Source: Glutinoglossum americanum (Eukaryota > Ascomycota > Geoglossomycetes > Geoglossales > Geoglossaceae). Taken from it: a stretch of DNA of 64,000 nucleotides. The stretch lies in the NCBI GenBank assembly GCA_020080175.1, contig JAGHQL010000059.1:1-64000 (forward strand), in the 5' to 3' direction. This document shows, piece by piece, positions 55,125-64,000 of the stretch. How positions within the stretch are numbered: the stretch's first letter is position 1; each line of letters begins with the position of its first letter. Made by a program: the position numbers and the translations under genes. The notes beneath the pieces were generated by a model. The model did not search any database. It saw only the letters and a list, made by a program, of their open reading frames with translations, and was not told the DNA's origin.

Positions 55125-58100
55125 TACAGCCAATACAATTACCTTATTCACCACCTTTTGGGCTTCAATCAGACATCCCTGCTCTCTTTTTTGAAATTTC
55201 CCACCTCTGCCACCCACAGCTCACGCCAGGGTAAAAGGGAGAGCACCTGGTCAGAGTTTTCCTCGGGACAAAACCACCTCGGCGCGATGCGACACTATCA
55301 AGTGGGAGTAAGGCGAAGAGTCGGGTTCAACCTCACCACGGACATTGCAACGCCCAAGCGATGCTCCGTGAAGTTAAACTTTTACACAGCTGGATTGTGC
55401 GTTCTCAGATATCTCAAACGTCGCGTCACCATTTTACCCCCTCCTAGGCTACCAGATCAATCTAAGATCGAGATAAGTGCAAGGTAGTAAGGTCTATTAC
55501 CACGCACACACTACTCTGCATGTGCGCAAGGGCTAGATCCATGGTGAGTCGGCCGAGGATTCGCTGCACCCGCGAATTAGTTTCTTTCCCGCAATATAGA
55601 AACCCCAGCACTGCTGCACCTCCATCCGTTTCGAGCTAGCCGAACATCGCCCCTACCTTCCATGCCTGCGGAATTGTTTTTTCTCTGTAAGGATCATTCT
55701 AGAATGGCAGATGGGGTACGACTGTCCAGCGCGCGCTGCGTGAGTAGCGCAAGGTGTGGCGCAGAATGGTCGGGATGCGGAAGAAACCGGCCCCCAAAGA
55801 GGTATAGGTGCAACGGAGAGAAACATCGAAGTCTGCAGGAACCTGGACAAAAACATGGCGACAGCGTCTGATTGTTGGGTCACACTATATCAGGCACGCA
55901 TATGGGCGGCCCAGCCCATGTTATACGTAGCACAACACGTTAGGTAATGTACTTTACAGCACGACTAAGCAACACGCTTGCAGTCACTAAGGTATGTACT
56001 CTACCTTAATACTCGACCCTAATCACAACCACATTAACCTTATGAGGGTGCCCGTCAATGGTGTGGAGTTTGCAAGAGTTTATTTGCAGAGAACGGGTAC
56101 CTTGCTTAGAGTGGTTGTGGGTTGTGTTCCATGTGTTCCATGACTGGTGTCTTGCCTGGTGGCCAACCTTAATCTAAAGACGCTTCCCCGGTCAGCCCTG
56201 ATGATATGAAGTTTGGTGTTCCAGAGACACCATCCATTTTGTCAGGTTACACAGTCGAAGCCAACTAGAAAAGAAGAGATTCTTAGGGACATCGTAGGGC
56301 GACCGCTCTCAACATCAACCAACATCTTTCCCAGGGTAGAAGTTCCGTTTGGCCGGGAAGGCCCGTGATGTGATGGCCGAGCACTCAAGAAACTCATTCT
56401 ACAGACAAAAGGCCACAATTCCGCTGTCCTACTGCGTAAACGCTACACGCCACAGAGTTACATACGACATTCCGCGTCCACCAAGTAGTGGGTGCACCAG
56501 CGGATGGCTCTGGGCTTACTACCCCACGCGCCGTAAGCGATGTTTCAACCTATTTTCTCCCCAAAGTCTGTCCTCTTTATCTGCCTCTGTCCCGATCTGC
56601 CAGGGGCCGAACGTGAGGTGGGCCGGGGCGCCAGTTCGTGAGCCAGTGGCGGAGCACATCCACCTCCTGATTATCGTGGAACGAACTCTCTCACTGTGTT
56701 GGAAAAAATATGATTGATCGCATTGTGTGTCTTCGGACTACGGCAATGGCGACGTTTGGCGTTGTCGCTTGTTCGTTCAGCGAGGGGGACCGTGTGTGGC
56801 TCTCGTGCTTCTGAATTACTCTTTGATTATGGTGGACGGGCCATTTGACGAGGGTGTGCAAGGCGCAGGCCTTCCCCCGGTTTGGGGCAGAGCCGGCAGC
56901 GAGACTGCATGTTTGGGAGTTCCCCAGGATCTCTGCAGGGATGTACATCAAGTCGGTCCGACATTTCATGGGCGTTACCCACGCCCATGAGATCTCACCA
57001 CTCAACCATGCAGGCTAACTGGCTTAGGTAGAGGCCAGCGTTTCAAAATTGATCGGCGACTCCACATCTGCCGCAATGCGGACGCCAATCGTCGTGAAGC
57101 AGAGGTCTCGGACACTGAAAAATCCGTCATCAGCACTTCTGTTTTTGATTTGGCAGTATGCCTGCTATTCTGGAATGCCGAGGTAGACATCAAAGACATC
57201 CATGCCACCGATCTCGAAGTAGCTTACCTTGAGCACGCCTGAGCATGCGCGCTGTGCATCTTCCGTGGCTGCTGCCGGTGCTGCTAACGGTCGTGAGCAA
57301 GGCCCGCTGATCCTTGCGCGGCGTTGCATATGTGGGTTTAGTAACGGCCATAGAAAATTTTCAAGGCGGTCACACAGCTAGGGGCTCAAGCCTCACATGC
57401 CATGTCCTATGTACTTTTTTTCAGATAAGGAACGCTGCAGCTTCTACCTAAATAGAAAAATCGTTGCTGATCCGTACCATTTGTGCCTGGGGAATTACTT
57501 CGGTTTTAGGGCTCGTAGGGAGCTGCCTGACTGAATGAGGGCCCCCTGGGGTGGCGCCCACGCGGGTGTTTGACTCTTGGAGCCAGCGGCAGTCCTTTCA
57601 CCACATGGTGGCTTGCTAGAACCCAGCGACTCGGAATGTAGCGAATCCCGCACTTATACGCTCGAGCCTCGTGCACCTCAACCCCGGGCATCCGGGATTT
57701 TCGATTGTGCCAACTTTCGGTAACCTTCAATGCAGGACGCAGAGACATAGTCAGTGTTACACGAGGCTATGACTGGCCTTCTTTCTCTAAACCTTGTGCC
57801 TGCAGCAGCAGCAGCAGTAGTGCCCAACAACTACCGATGCTACTAAGACTACATAGAACGGTCCGAGGAGGCAGCCGAGAATGTTACCTATTCGGAATTC
57901 GTGCTGGTCCATCTGGGAAGTACCTTGTCAGGATAAAACAAGGTCCCCAAAAAAGGAATAAGCCTTTCCGCCGTCAAAGGCTAGGTGCGTCAAGATCATC
58001 AGGCCTGGGTTCCGCAACAAAAGCGTCGAACAAATGCGAAGGAGCAAGGCGCGGATCGTCTATTCTTGCAAAATCCTCTGAACCAGGGAGCCCAGCCATC

Positions 58101-59403
58101 CTCCGGTTGTGGATAACCATATACCGGGAGAACGGAGCCTTTGATGGTCTATAGGTAGAGCGCACAGTTCACCAATTCTCAATCTGTTCTTGGCTATGCT
58201 AGTCAAATTTATTTCGGGACCTGAACAGGACGCAGTCCGTAGCAAGTTCTGAACGTTTTGCTCTCACATCGACCGTGGCAATTTGACAATCTATTTAACT
58301 GGACCCCGGCCGAGTATACTAACGACTGGAACCTCGTTACGGGAGATATTCTTCCTCCGACCTCAGCCCTCCAGGTGTTAGTCAACGAACACTCAATCGA
58401 TCTCAATTCCAACTTTAGAACCAATCGACCGTTCCTAGTCCTTCAATACGAATCGTGGCTGGAGATTCACAAGAGTTATACTACGTTCTCCTTCCATCAG
58501 ATCATCTCCCTGTGCGACTTAAGCCACGCTTGTTCTCGTGATAGATCCGCCTTTCTTCGGACCTGCTATTTCTATCCACCGGACAAGTCCAGAGAGGTCA
58601 GGCATCTTTCCCGTGGACCTTGGATATCAAACGTTGTGAACGGGAGCAACAGATTCTGGACCATCCATTTTACGTAGTGCAGCAGTTGGCACTGCCCACA
58701 TATCGTTTTTCCCTTGTTAGGCACGCTTACTAGGCGATTGCGGCCTTTAGGATCTTTCTATAACACATTCAAACCGGCGTGTTGAAGCCTCTAGGTAGAA
58801 CATCAGCTTTCTTGCTATTAATACTATATGCCGACTCGACCTCGGAGTAGACTTATATCAACATTGCTGAGACATCGAGCAACTCAGACCGACAACGGCA
58901 GCCTTTTGGCATCATATTCTCGTCACCGGGTTTTTAGTTGTTCTCTGTTGGGCCTTCCCGACGACTCTCGGATTGTGGTTATATCCACTTCACATCTGGT
59001 AACATAGCTCTGGTGCACAAGCGCGCGGCCTGGTTTAAAGGTTATTCCAACTCACAACGACGGAGTTCCCTTCCAGGAGGAGACTCCTAGTCTGGTTCAA
59101 TTTATTCTTTTTAACTTCTCAAGTGCTTTATACCCTGAGGGTATCCGGGATTGTATTCAGATCTCTAAGGCCATCCTTTTAGGCTATTTTCCCATACCAC
59201 CCCGCAGAAACGGTGAGTGGTATCTCTAACCAGCTATGGGGTGCAAAAGCGAGTGATAGCTAATCCCGTGATTGTAGCGCAAGTCTGTTAGGTTGTCCAA
59301 GTTGTGTTCTGGTTGGCCTTGGAGCTCTAATTTCTATCGTCTGGAATAAGACCGGACCAAGGTCAGCGCCTAATAACGAATAAACAACAAAGACAGTAAG
59401 AAA
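55125..59403. other. 4.3-kb region without a convincing gene; upstream region of the homeobox gene
   Basis: Several open frames of 60-150 codons occur but none shows recognisable domains, splice-site logic or composition like the neighbours. The longest on the plus strand near the homeobox gene is 58258-58677 (139 codons, starts MLSHRPWQFDN); it may be chance. Short CAG runs occur near 57802-57816. Large regulatory regions upstream of developmental regulators are common in moulds, which I infer as the likely role here. Confidence 0.4.
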
Positions 59404-61222
59404 ATGTCAGAGTATGCTGCATCGCCAGGAACGGGTGCTTCTCGGTGGCGGAGCCATCACTTAGGAGCGGCCAATTCCGCTGTTTTAGTGTCTGGTCAAA
59501 CTGCGGGACCAGGGCCCTACGGCCGGTTCGAAAGGAAGGACGAAGTGACCGAGTCCGTCTATAGGCCTGGGCCGCTTCGGAGCGACTACGAAAACCCCAC
59601 TGAAGATCTTGGTGGCTTGGATCAGCCAGAACCCTACCGAAGTACGGACTTTCGTGGTTCAGTCTACAATTCCAACGATTACAGCAAATGGTCAATTTCA
59701 GCAGGTGCCCCCCGGTCAGGCTCTATCAGTCCGAAAGGGCCTCTTTCTCATTCTTCTGGGGATTCATTAACTGAAAGCCCCCTTTCCCGGCCAGGCCATA
59801 CTATTGTAGTACACAGCGAAGACTCCGAAGCGATGGGCATTAACACCGCCGATTTCGATGACGACAGTGAAGCGCATCTTTCTTCCGATGAAAGGCGTGC
59901 TGAGAAGCGTAAGATGAAGCGCTTTAGGTAATTCCAAATCCACCCGCCAGATCTCTCCCTTTTTGTCAGCCCTCACTAACTATTCCGTAAGGTTAACGCA
60001 CAATCAAACACGATTCCTGATGAGCGAATTTGCGCGCCAACCCCATCCTGATGCAGCGCATAGGGAAAGGCTAGCACAAGAGATTCCGGGCCTCAGCCCT
60101 CGTCAAGTCCAAGTATGGTTTCAAAATAGGTATGCTTTCTAAATAATAATCTTTTGCTTCTCGCTGATGGCGACTTAGACGAGCGAAGTTGAAGCGCATG
60201 TCAAGTGAAGATCGTGAGCGCATGATGAGATCAAGAGCAGTGCCTGAGGATTTCAACATTGCCCAAACTCTCCAGTCATCTTATGGGCGAATTTCGTCGG
60301 GCTCAGCACCGATTTACTCCCCAACGTCCATAGGGGGGAACCCAGTCCGATCTCTAACACTAGACTCCCTCAGCCCCCGGACGGACGAAGATGCATTATC
60401 TCCGTACTTTTCTACGCCGCCAGCGTCTAATTCAGACATTCTATCCCCAATGTCTTACACTGGCGACCGCACATTCGCGGGCTACCAATCGACTGGCCCC
60501 TATAGTTCACCATCCCGTACTAGCAATCCGTTCAGGCCTAATGGGGCTCCGGAACTTCTGAATCGTTCTAATACTATGCCGCGCCTACAACTACATGATA
60601 ATAAGTCAAGAACGCCACCCGAACCTCTACCAGCTCCTCTCAAATCGAATACGACTTACGCGCCTCTAGAATATGGTGACTACCAACTCGGTGCTGGAGG
60701 GCAATCTCTCCACGGAATACAATATATTGAACCGCCTCGAAGCTATTCATCTTCATACCTGCCAGGCTACTCGAGTATGAAGTAACTAGCATTCTGTAAA
60801 GGTTCTATACTTACGAAGATGCAGACAATTATGCTCAGGCTTACCCATCGCCTGCTTCAACACAGGCACGTTCATCTCTATCCGGACTCCCACCCATAGA
60901 CCTCCCTCCCGGCTACAAACAAGATCAGAACCAAGTGGCACTTGAGACACGGCAAATGTCTGGGTTTCAAAGCGACTACCAACTTCCTCAGTTAGCTGCG
61001 CCCCCGGACACGAATTCATTTAACAGCTCATACCAATCCCGCTCTACTTCCGATGCCAGTCAAGCAGCAGGGCAGCTGACTCCTCTCTCTATGGTTGGCA
61101 GTTCTCAGGGAAGGAGCGAGAGTGACGACATTACCGCACAGTCAAGCCAGCATCGAACTGAATTCGGCCATTCCAGAAGCGAATCCAACTCTCATCCCCC
61201 AGCTTTCGCCCCACCTCAATGA
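59404..61222 (+). CDS. Homeobox transcription factor (HTF1/HOX2-like)
   Basis: Exons 59404-59927, 59992-60129, 60179-60774 and 60819-61222 give 553 aa; introns 64, 49 and 44 bp. The homeodomain spans about residues 168-228: KRKMKRFRLTHNQTRFLMSE, then HPDAAHRERLAQEIPGL, and recognition helix SPRQVQVWFQNRRAKLKR with Trp near 217. It is encoded over three exons. Just after it comes a conserved SSEDRERMMRSRAVPEDF block typical of the conidiation-type mould homeobox proteins (HTF1/HOX2), which control spore-bearing structures; this subfamily link is my recollection, so no symbol is given. The rest is Ser/Pro/Tyr-rich and disordered. The last junction is uncertain: without exon 4 the protein would stop at 60785 (422 aa). 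Confidence 0.88.
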
Positions 61223-61881
61223 TAAGAAATTCTTCCCGTGGGCTGGGCAAGGAAGGGCCAGTATCCTTGGGGAAGCTACTTCAAGCCATGCATACGAGAC
61301 CATGCCTTTTAGAGACGGCGAAAAGTATGGCGATGGGTTTTACGTTGAATTCTCATGTTTTGCACCTTTCATACCTCTCCCAACCCACTTTTATTTAACT
61401 TTCTTGTAGTTTTCGGATTTTGTCTTGGTACTGTTATCTCGCTGGCTTCGAAATAAACAAGTGTTGAGGTTCGGGCTTGGGGAATAGGCATCTAAAGTTA
61501 GCGGAGGTGTTCAGACGTAAGCATCTCTCCGTGCTCATCCTTTTTGGATGTATGAGGTTCGGGATATAATGGGTTTTATGCTAGCACATGCAAGCGCACG
61601 GGATAAATGGGTTCACGCTGGGTAACAGAAAAATTCTTCCCTAAAGATAGTTTAGACTTTGCGTCGACCCAAAACAAAGCCAACTTGCCAAGTGCAGTGT
61701 GGTGGAGTAAGGCGTTTTGCCCGACCAATCATAGTGTAGATGTTTCCAAGCACCAACGCTATATAAGTCGAATCGCAACGCCAGAATCAGCATTATGTTC
61801 TAGGAATATCCTGATCCAGGATCTTCATCCAGCAGTAGAAATTCGCCCTTGAAGTTATCATCCGAACGACGAGTATCAAAT
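61223..61881. other. Intergenic region downstream of the homeobox gene
   Basis: An open frame through 61223-61409 (for example MPFRDGEKYGDGFYVEFS) has some coding look but no link to a gene could be made. The rest should be untranslated and promoter DNA. Confidence 0.35.
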
Positions 61882-62341
61882 ATGACTATACCCACAACCT
61901 GCTGCCGTAAATCTGGCGGCGGATGCGTCTGCGCATCCCAGGCCAGGTGTTCTTGCGGAGCACAGTCGGCGCTTCACTGCAACTGCAGCAAGGCTACAAC
62001 AGAAAACACAATGGCCGGCCCTCGGTGCTCATGCAGTAATTGCTTTGCCCTTCCTTTTTCTCGAAACTGCTGCGGATTATGCACTGACATCGCTCATGTT
62101 TCAGGACTACGCCCACAGGGTGAGTGCAACTGCGACCGAGCAAACACAGAAAACGTGGTCGTTGGGGAGACCTGCGAGTGCGGTAAGAGATCTAAAGGTA
62201 GGTACTCCGTAGATCTTTGCGTCCAAATGTCAGAGGTGAGCGCTGATGCGGGCCAAATACCTTGAAGGTGCCTGCACATGCGAGAAAGCTCCTGACGGCG
62301 GGCTGCTACCGGGGGAGATAGATTTCACGACAAAGGCGTGA
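61882..62341 (+). CDS. Small cysteine-rich protein with three ATEN-type repeats
   Basis: Exons 61882-62035, 62105-62197 and 62268-62341 (introns 69 and 70 bp) give 106 aa with about 23 cysteines. The pattern is repeated units of CxC-x(5-7)-CxC-x-[KR]-A-[TN]-TEN: MTIPTTCC, then CVCASQARCSCG, HCNCSKATTENTMAGPRCSC, the second unit GECNCDRANTENVVVGETCE, and GACTCEKAPDGG before the end IDFTTKA. This layout is found in a small mould family of unknown role; CxC clusters suggest metal binding as in metallothioneins. There is no signal peptide, so it should be cytosolic or nuclear. Splicing is convincing because each exon continues the repeat in frame. Confidence 0.85.
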
Positions 62342-63021
62342 AGGATGTGGCAGCGTCGTCGAGGATAATCTCCATGAGTGCATCATATATTAATGTACAC
62401 ATGATAGTCAGATAGTTATCATTGATTTTTCTCGCAAAAAACAAATAAATTACAGGGCAAGTTGCATCGAGGTGCAAGGAACGACAAGGAACCGTGCGTG
62501 TCTCAATCGTACATACATGCGGGTGCATGTACACCGAGTGCAGGATACCCCGTCGTCGATCACGTCTGATATCTGAATTTGAGTCTTATCATATTCCGCC
62601 TCGTAAACCATATCGTTTGGTTCCTGGCATTGCCTACAAGCGCGCGGGTAGTATTTCCAATTAGGTTTGAAGTGCTTCTATCCGTGTCCGGAGATATATC
62701 TGCTTCAGGACACGAACGCGGATATTCGATCCCTCTCAAGTATAACGTCTTCCTTTTCTGATTGCTCACTTTTCCGACACCTCGCCAATCGGTGTTCTTC
62801 CATCGGTAGCTTGGAGCCTCGTGGAACCAGGCTTGCGGGTCTGCCGTTGCGGAAGAACTCAATTTGGACGTCAAGCCTTCATAGCTAGAATCGGAGTTAG
62901 CCGCCCCAACGGTCCACCGACAACCATTCCAGATCTACATCTCGGCCAGCCCTAGCAGACTGGCGGGCTCTGTGAGGTGGCTAGCGCGGCGGCTGCCGGT
63001 TTCCTCTCTAGCTCTGCGAAG
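62342..63021. promoter_or_regulatory. Intergenic region and AP-2 alpha promoter
   Basis: No gene seen. The bases before 63022 form the 5' flank of the AP-2 alpha gene. Confidence 0.4.
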
Positions 63022-64000
63022 ATGTCGTCTATGCGAGGTTCGTCGTTCGCGGCAGATATCCTCTTTGTCAACGAACTTGAGTTGCTAAGGCGTCTTACTA
63101 GGGCTCGTCCAGTTCATTGCGGATTTGAGGAACGCGAGAGCACGAGAACTAGAGGAGAAGAGGATAAACAAGGAACTAGCGAATATACGGTTCGTTCAAA
63201 GGTCAATGTATGTGGGATCGGTCGGAGCTAACATCACCACAGCCAGAAGTTCAGAGGCAGGGTTGTCCCGATCGATCACAGTCCGAATTGCTACTGATCA
63301 AACGCAGATGGAAGCCTTAACGGATACCAGAGGAAGAAATATGTCTGCAAGGTGGGATGGCCAAATTAATTTCGGCGAAGTCGGAAGGGTTACTGACGTG
63401 GGTGGCAGCTCCTCTACATCTATATTCTCGGCTGGAACGTCGACTTCGGGCATCTCGAAGCTGTCAATCTGATCTCCGCGAATAAATATTCTGAAAAGCA
63501 AATAGGTTATCTCGCTGTTACCCTCTTCCTCCACGAACAACATGAATTGCTGCACCTTGTCGTCAATAGCATCCGAAAAGATTTACTAGATCATAATGAG
63601 TTGAATAATTGCTTGGCACTCCACGCAATTGCTAACGTTGGCGGGAGGGAGATGGGTGAGGCACTGAGTGGGGATGTCCACAGGCTTCTAATCTCACCGT
63701 AAGTTGGTATATCTCCGTCTAGGTTTGGATACTGAGAGAGGGTTAGGGCATCAAAAGCCTTTGTCAAGAAGAAGGCTGCCCTCACCTTACTGCGGCTATA
63801 CCGAAAGTATCCCAGCATCGTTCAGCTAGAGTGGGCGGAAAGGATTATTTCGCTTATGGACGATTCTGATATGGGCGTCACTCTCTCCGTCACGTCTCTC
63901 GTCATGGCACTGGCACAAGATAATCCAGAGCAGTACAAAGGGAGCTATGTGAAAGCAGCCCAGCGACTAAAGAAAATCGTTGTTGAGGACGACTATGCGC
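63022..64000 (+). CDS. AP-2 adaptor complex subunit alpha (5' part, runs off the window)
   Basis: Large subunit of the clathrin adaptor AP-2 at the plasma membrane. Exons 63022-63037, 63102-63189, 63243-63256, 63308-63351, 63409-63698 and 63747 to beyond 64000; about 205 residues are inside the window. The start MSSMRGLVQFIADLRNARAR, then ELEEKRINKELANIR, QKFRDGSLNGYQRKKYVCK and NVDFGHLEAVNLISANKYSE are hallmark alpha-adaptin sequence. The trunk helices go on with HELLHLVVNSIRKDLLDHNE and GGREMGEALSGDVHRLLISP. Exon 3 is only 14 bp, and its donor reads AGAG-GCAGGG, so intron 3 appears to be of the rare GC-AG type. The gene lacks its 3' two thirds here. Confidence 0.93.

Noticed and set aside
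57705-58154. 149-codon open frame with a Ser run
   Set aside because: The Ser run comes from a short CAG tract; the remainder looks random.
58258-58677. 139-codon open frame upstream of the homeobox gene
   Set aside because: No domain, no neighbours in frame and unremarkable composition; likely chance, although a leader-encoded peptide cannot be excluded.

Overview
The window is nuclear DNA of a filamentous ascomycete (Pezizomycotina). Genes carry short GT-AG introns, mostly 44-80 bp, with recognisable branch sites such as CTAAC and CTGAC. The gene set is typical of moulds: Atg15 lipase, peroxisomal catalase, an HTF1-like homeobox factor and a full INO80/Cwf11/THO set. Old duplicated DNA carries a transition-only mutation pattern like repeat-induced point mutation (RIP). 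I cannot place the organism below subphylum.

Layout. 0.4-7.9 kb: peroxisomal catalase (-), ARL1 GTPase (-), and ARP8 (+), the last two sharing a promoter. 8.4-9.8 kb: a degraded small gene of unknown function and an intron-containing tRNA. 10.4-18.9 kb: a VPS9-domain Rab GEF (-), the autophagic lipase ATG15 (+), eIF3 subunit L (+) and a small Gly/Arg-rich protein with a cysteine tail (+). 18.9-28.5 kb: a gene-poor accessory island. It holds host-gene relics (a kinase-like fragment, a one-pass membrane protein pseudogene, two copies of an NLR-like gene start), diverged repeats, palindromes, and one intact 515-aa two-pass membrane protein gene lying between direct repeats. 28.5-36 kb: TANGO2-like (-), minisatellites, a Yop1/REEP protein (+), biotin protein ligase (-) and COA4 (+). 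36-55 kb: a dense block with MGM101, TOF1, a 3-hydroxyacyl-CoA dehydrogenase, a disordered protein, TFB2, the 13-exon Aquarius/Cwf11 helicase and THO1. 55-59.4 kb: a 4-kb region without a convincing gene. 59.4-64 kb: a homeobox transcription factor, a cysteine-rich ATEN-repeat protein and the 5' part of AP-2 alpha, which runs off the window.

The genes are not an operon or cluster. Several neighbours share themes: nuclear RNA and transcription machinery (TFB2, Aquarius, THO1), mitochondrial upkeep (COA4, MGM101, hydroxyacyl-CoA dehydrogenase) and membrane traffic (ARL1, VPS9, AP-2). Three short divergent promoters (ARL1/ARP8, biotin ligase/COA4, TOF1/dehydrogenase) are clear. Gene models were joined by hand, and every complete multi-exon model keeps frame from start to stop.

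I found no CRISPR array, no cluster of biosynthetic genes, and no intact transposon or viral element. The most promising objects for novelty are the cysteine-module tail of Atg15, the accessory island around the 515-aa gene, and the two small cysteine-rich proteins.
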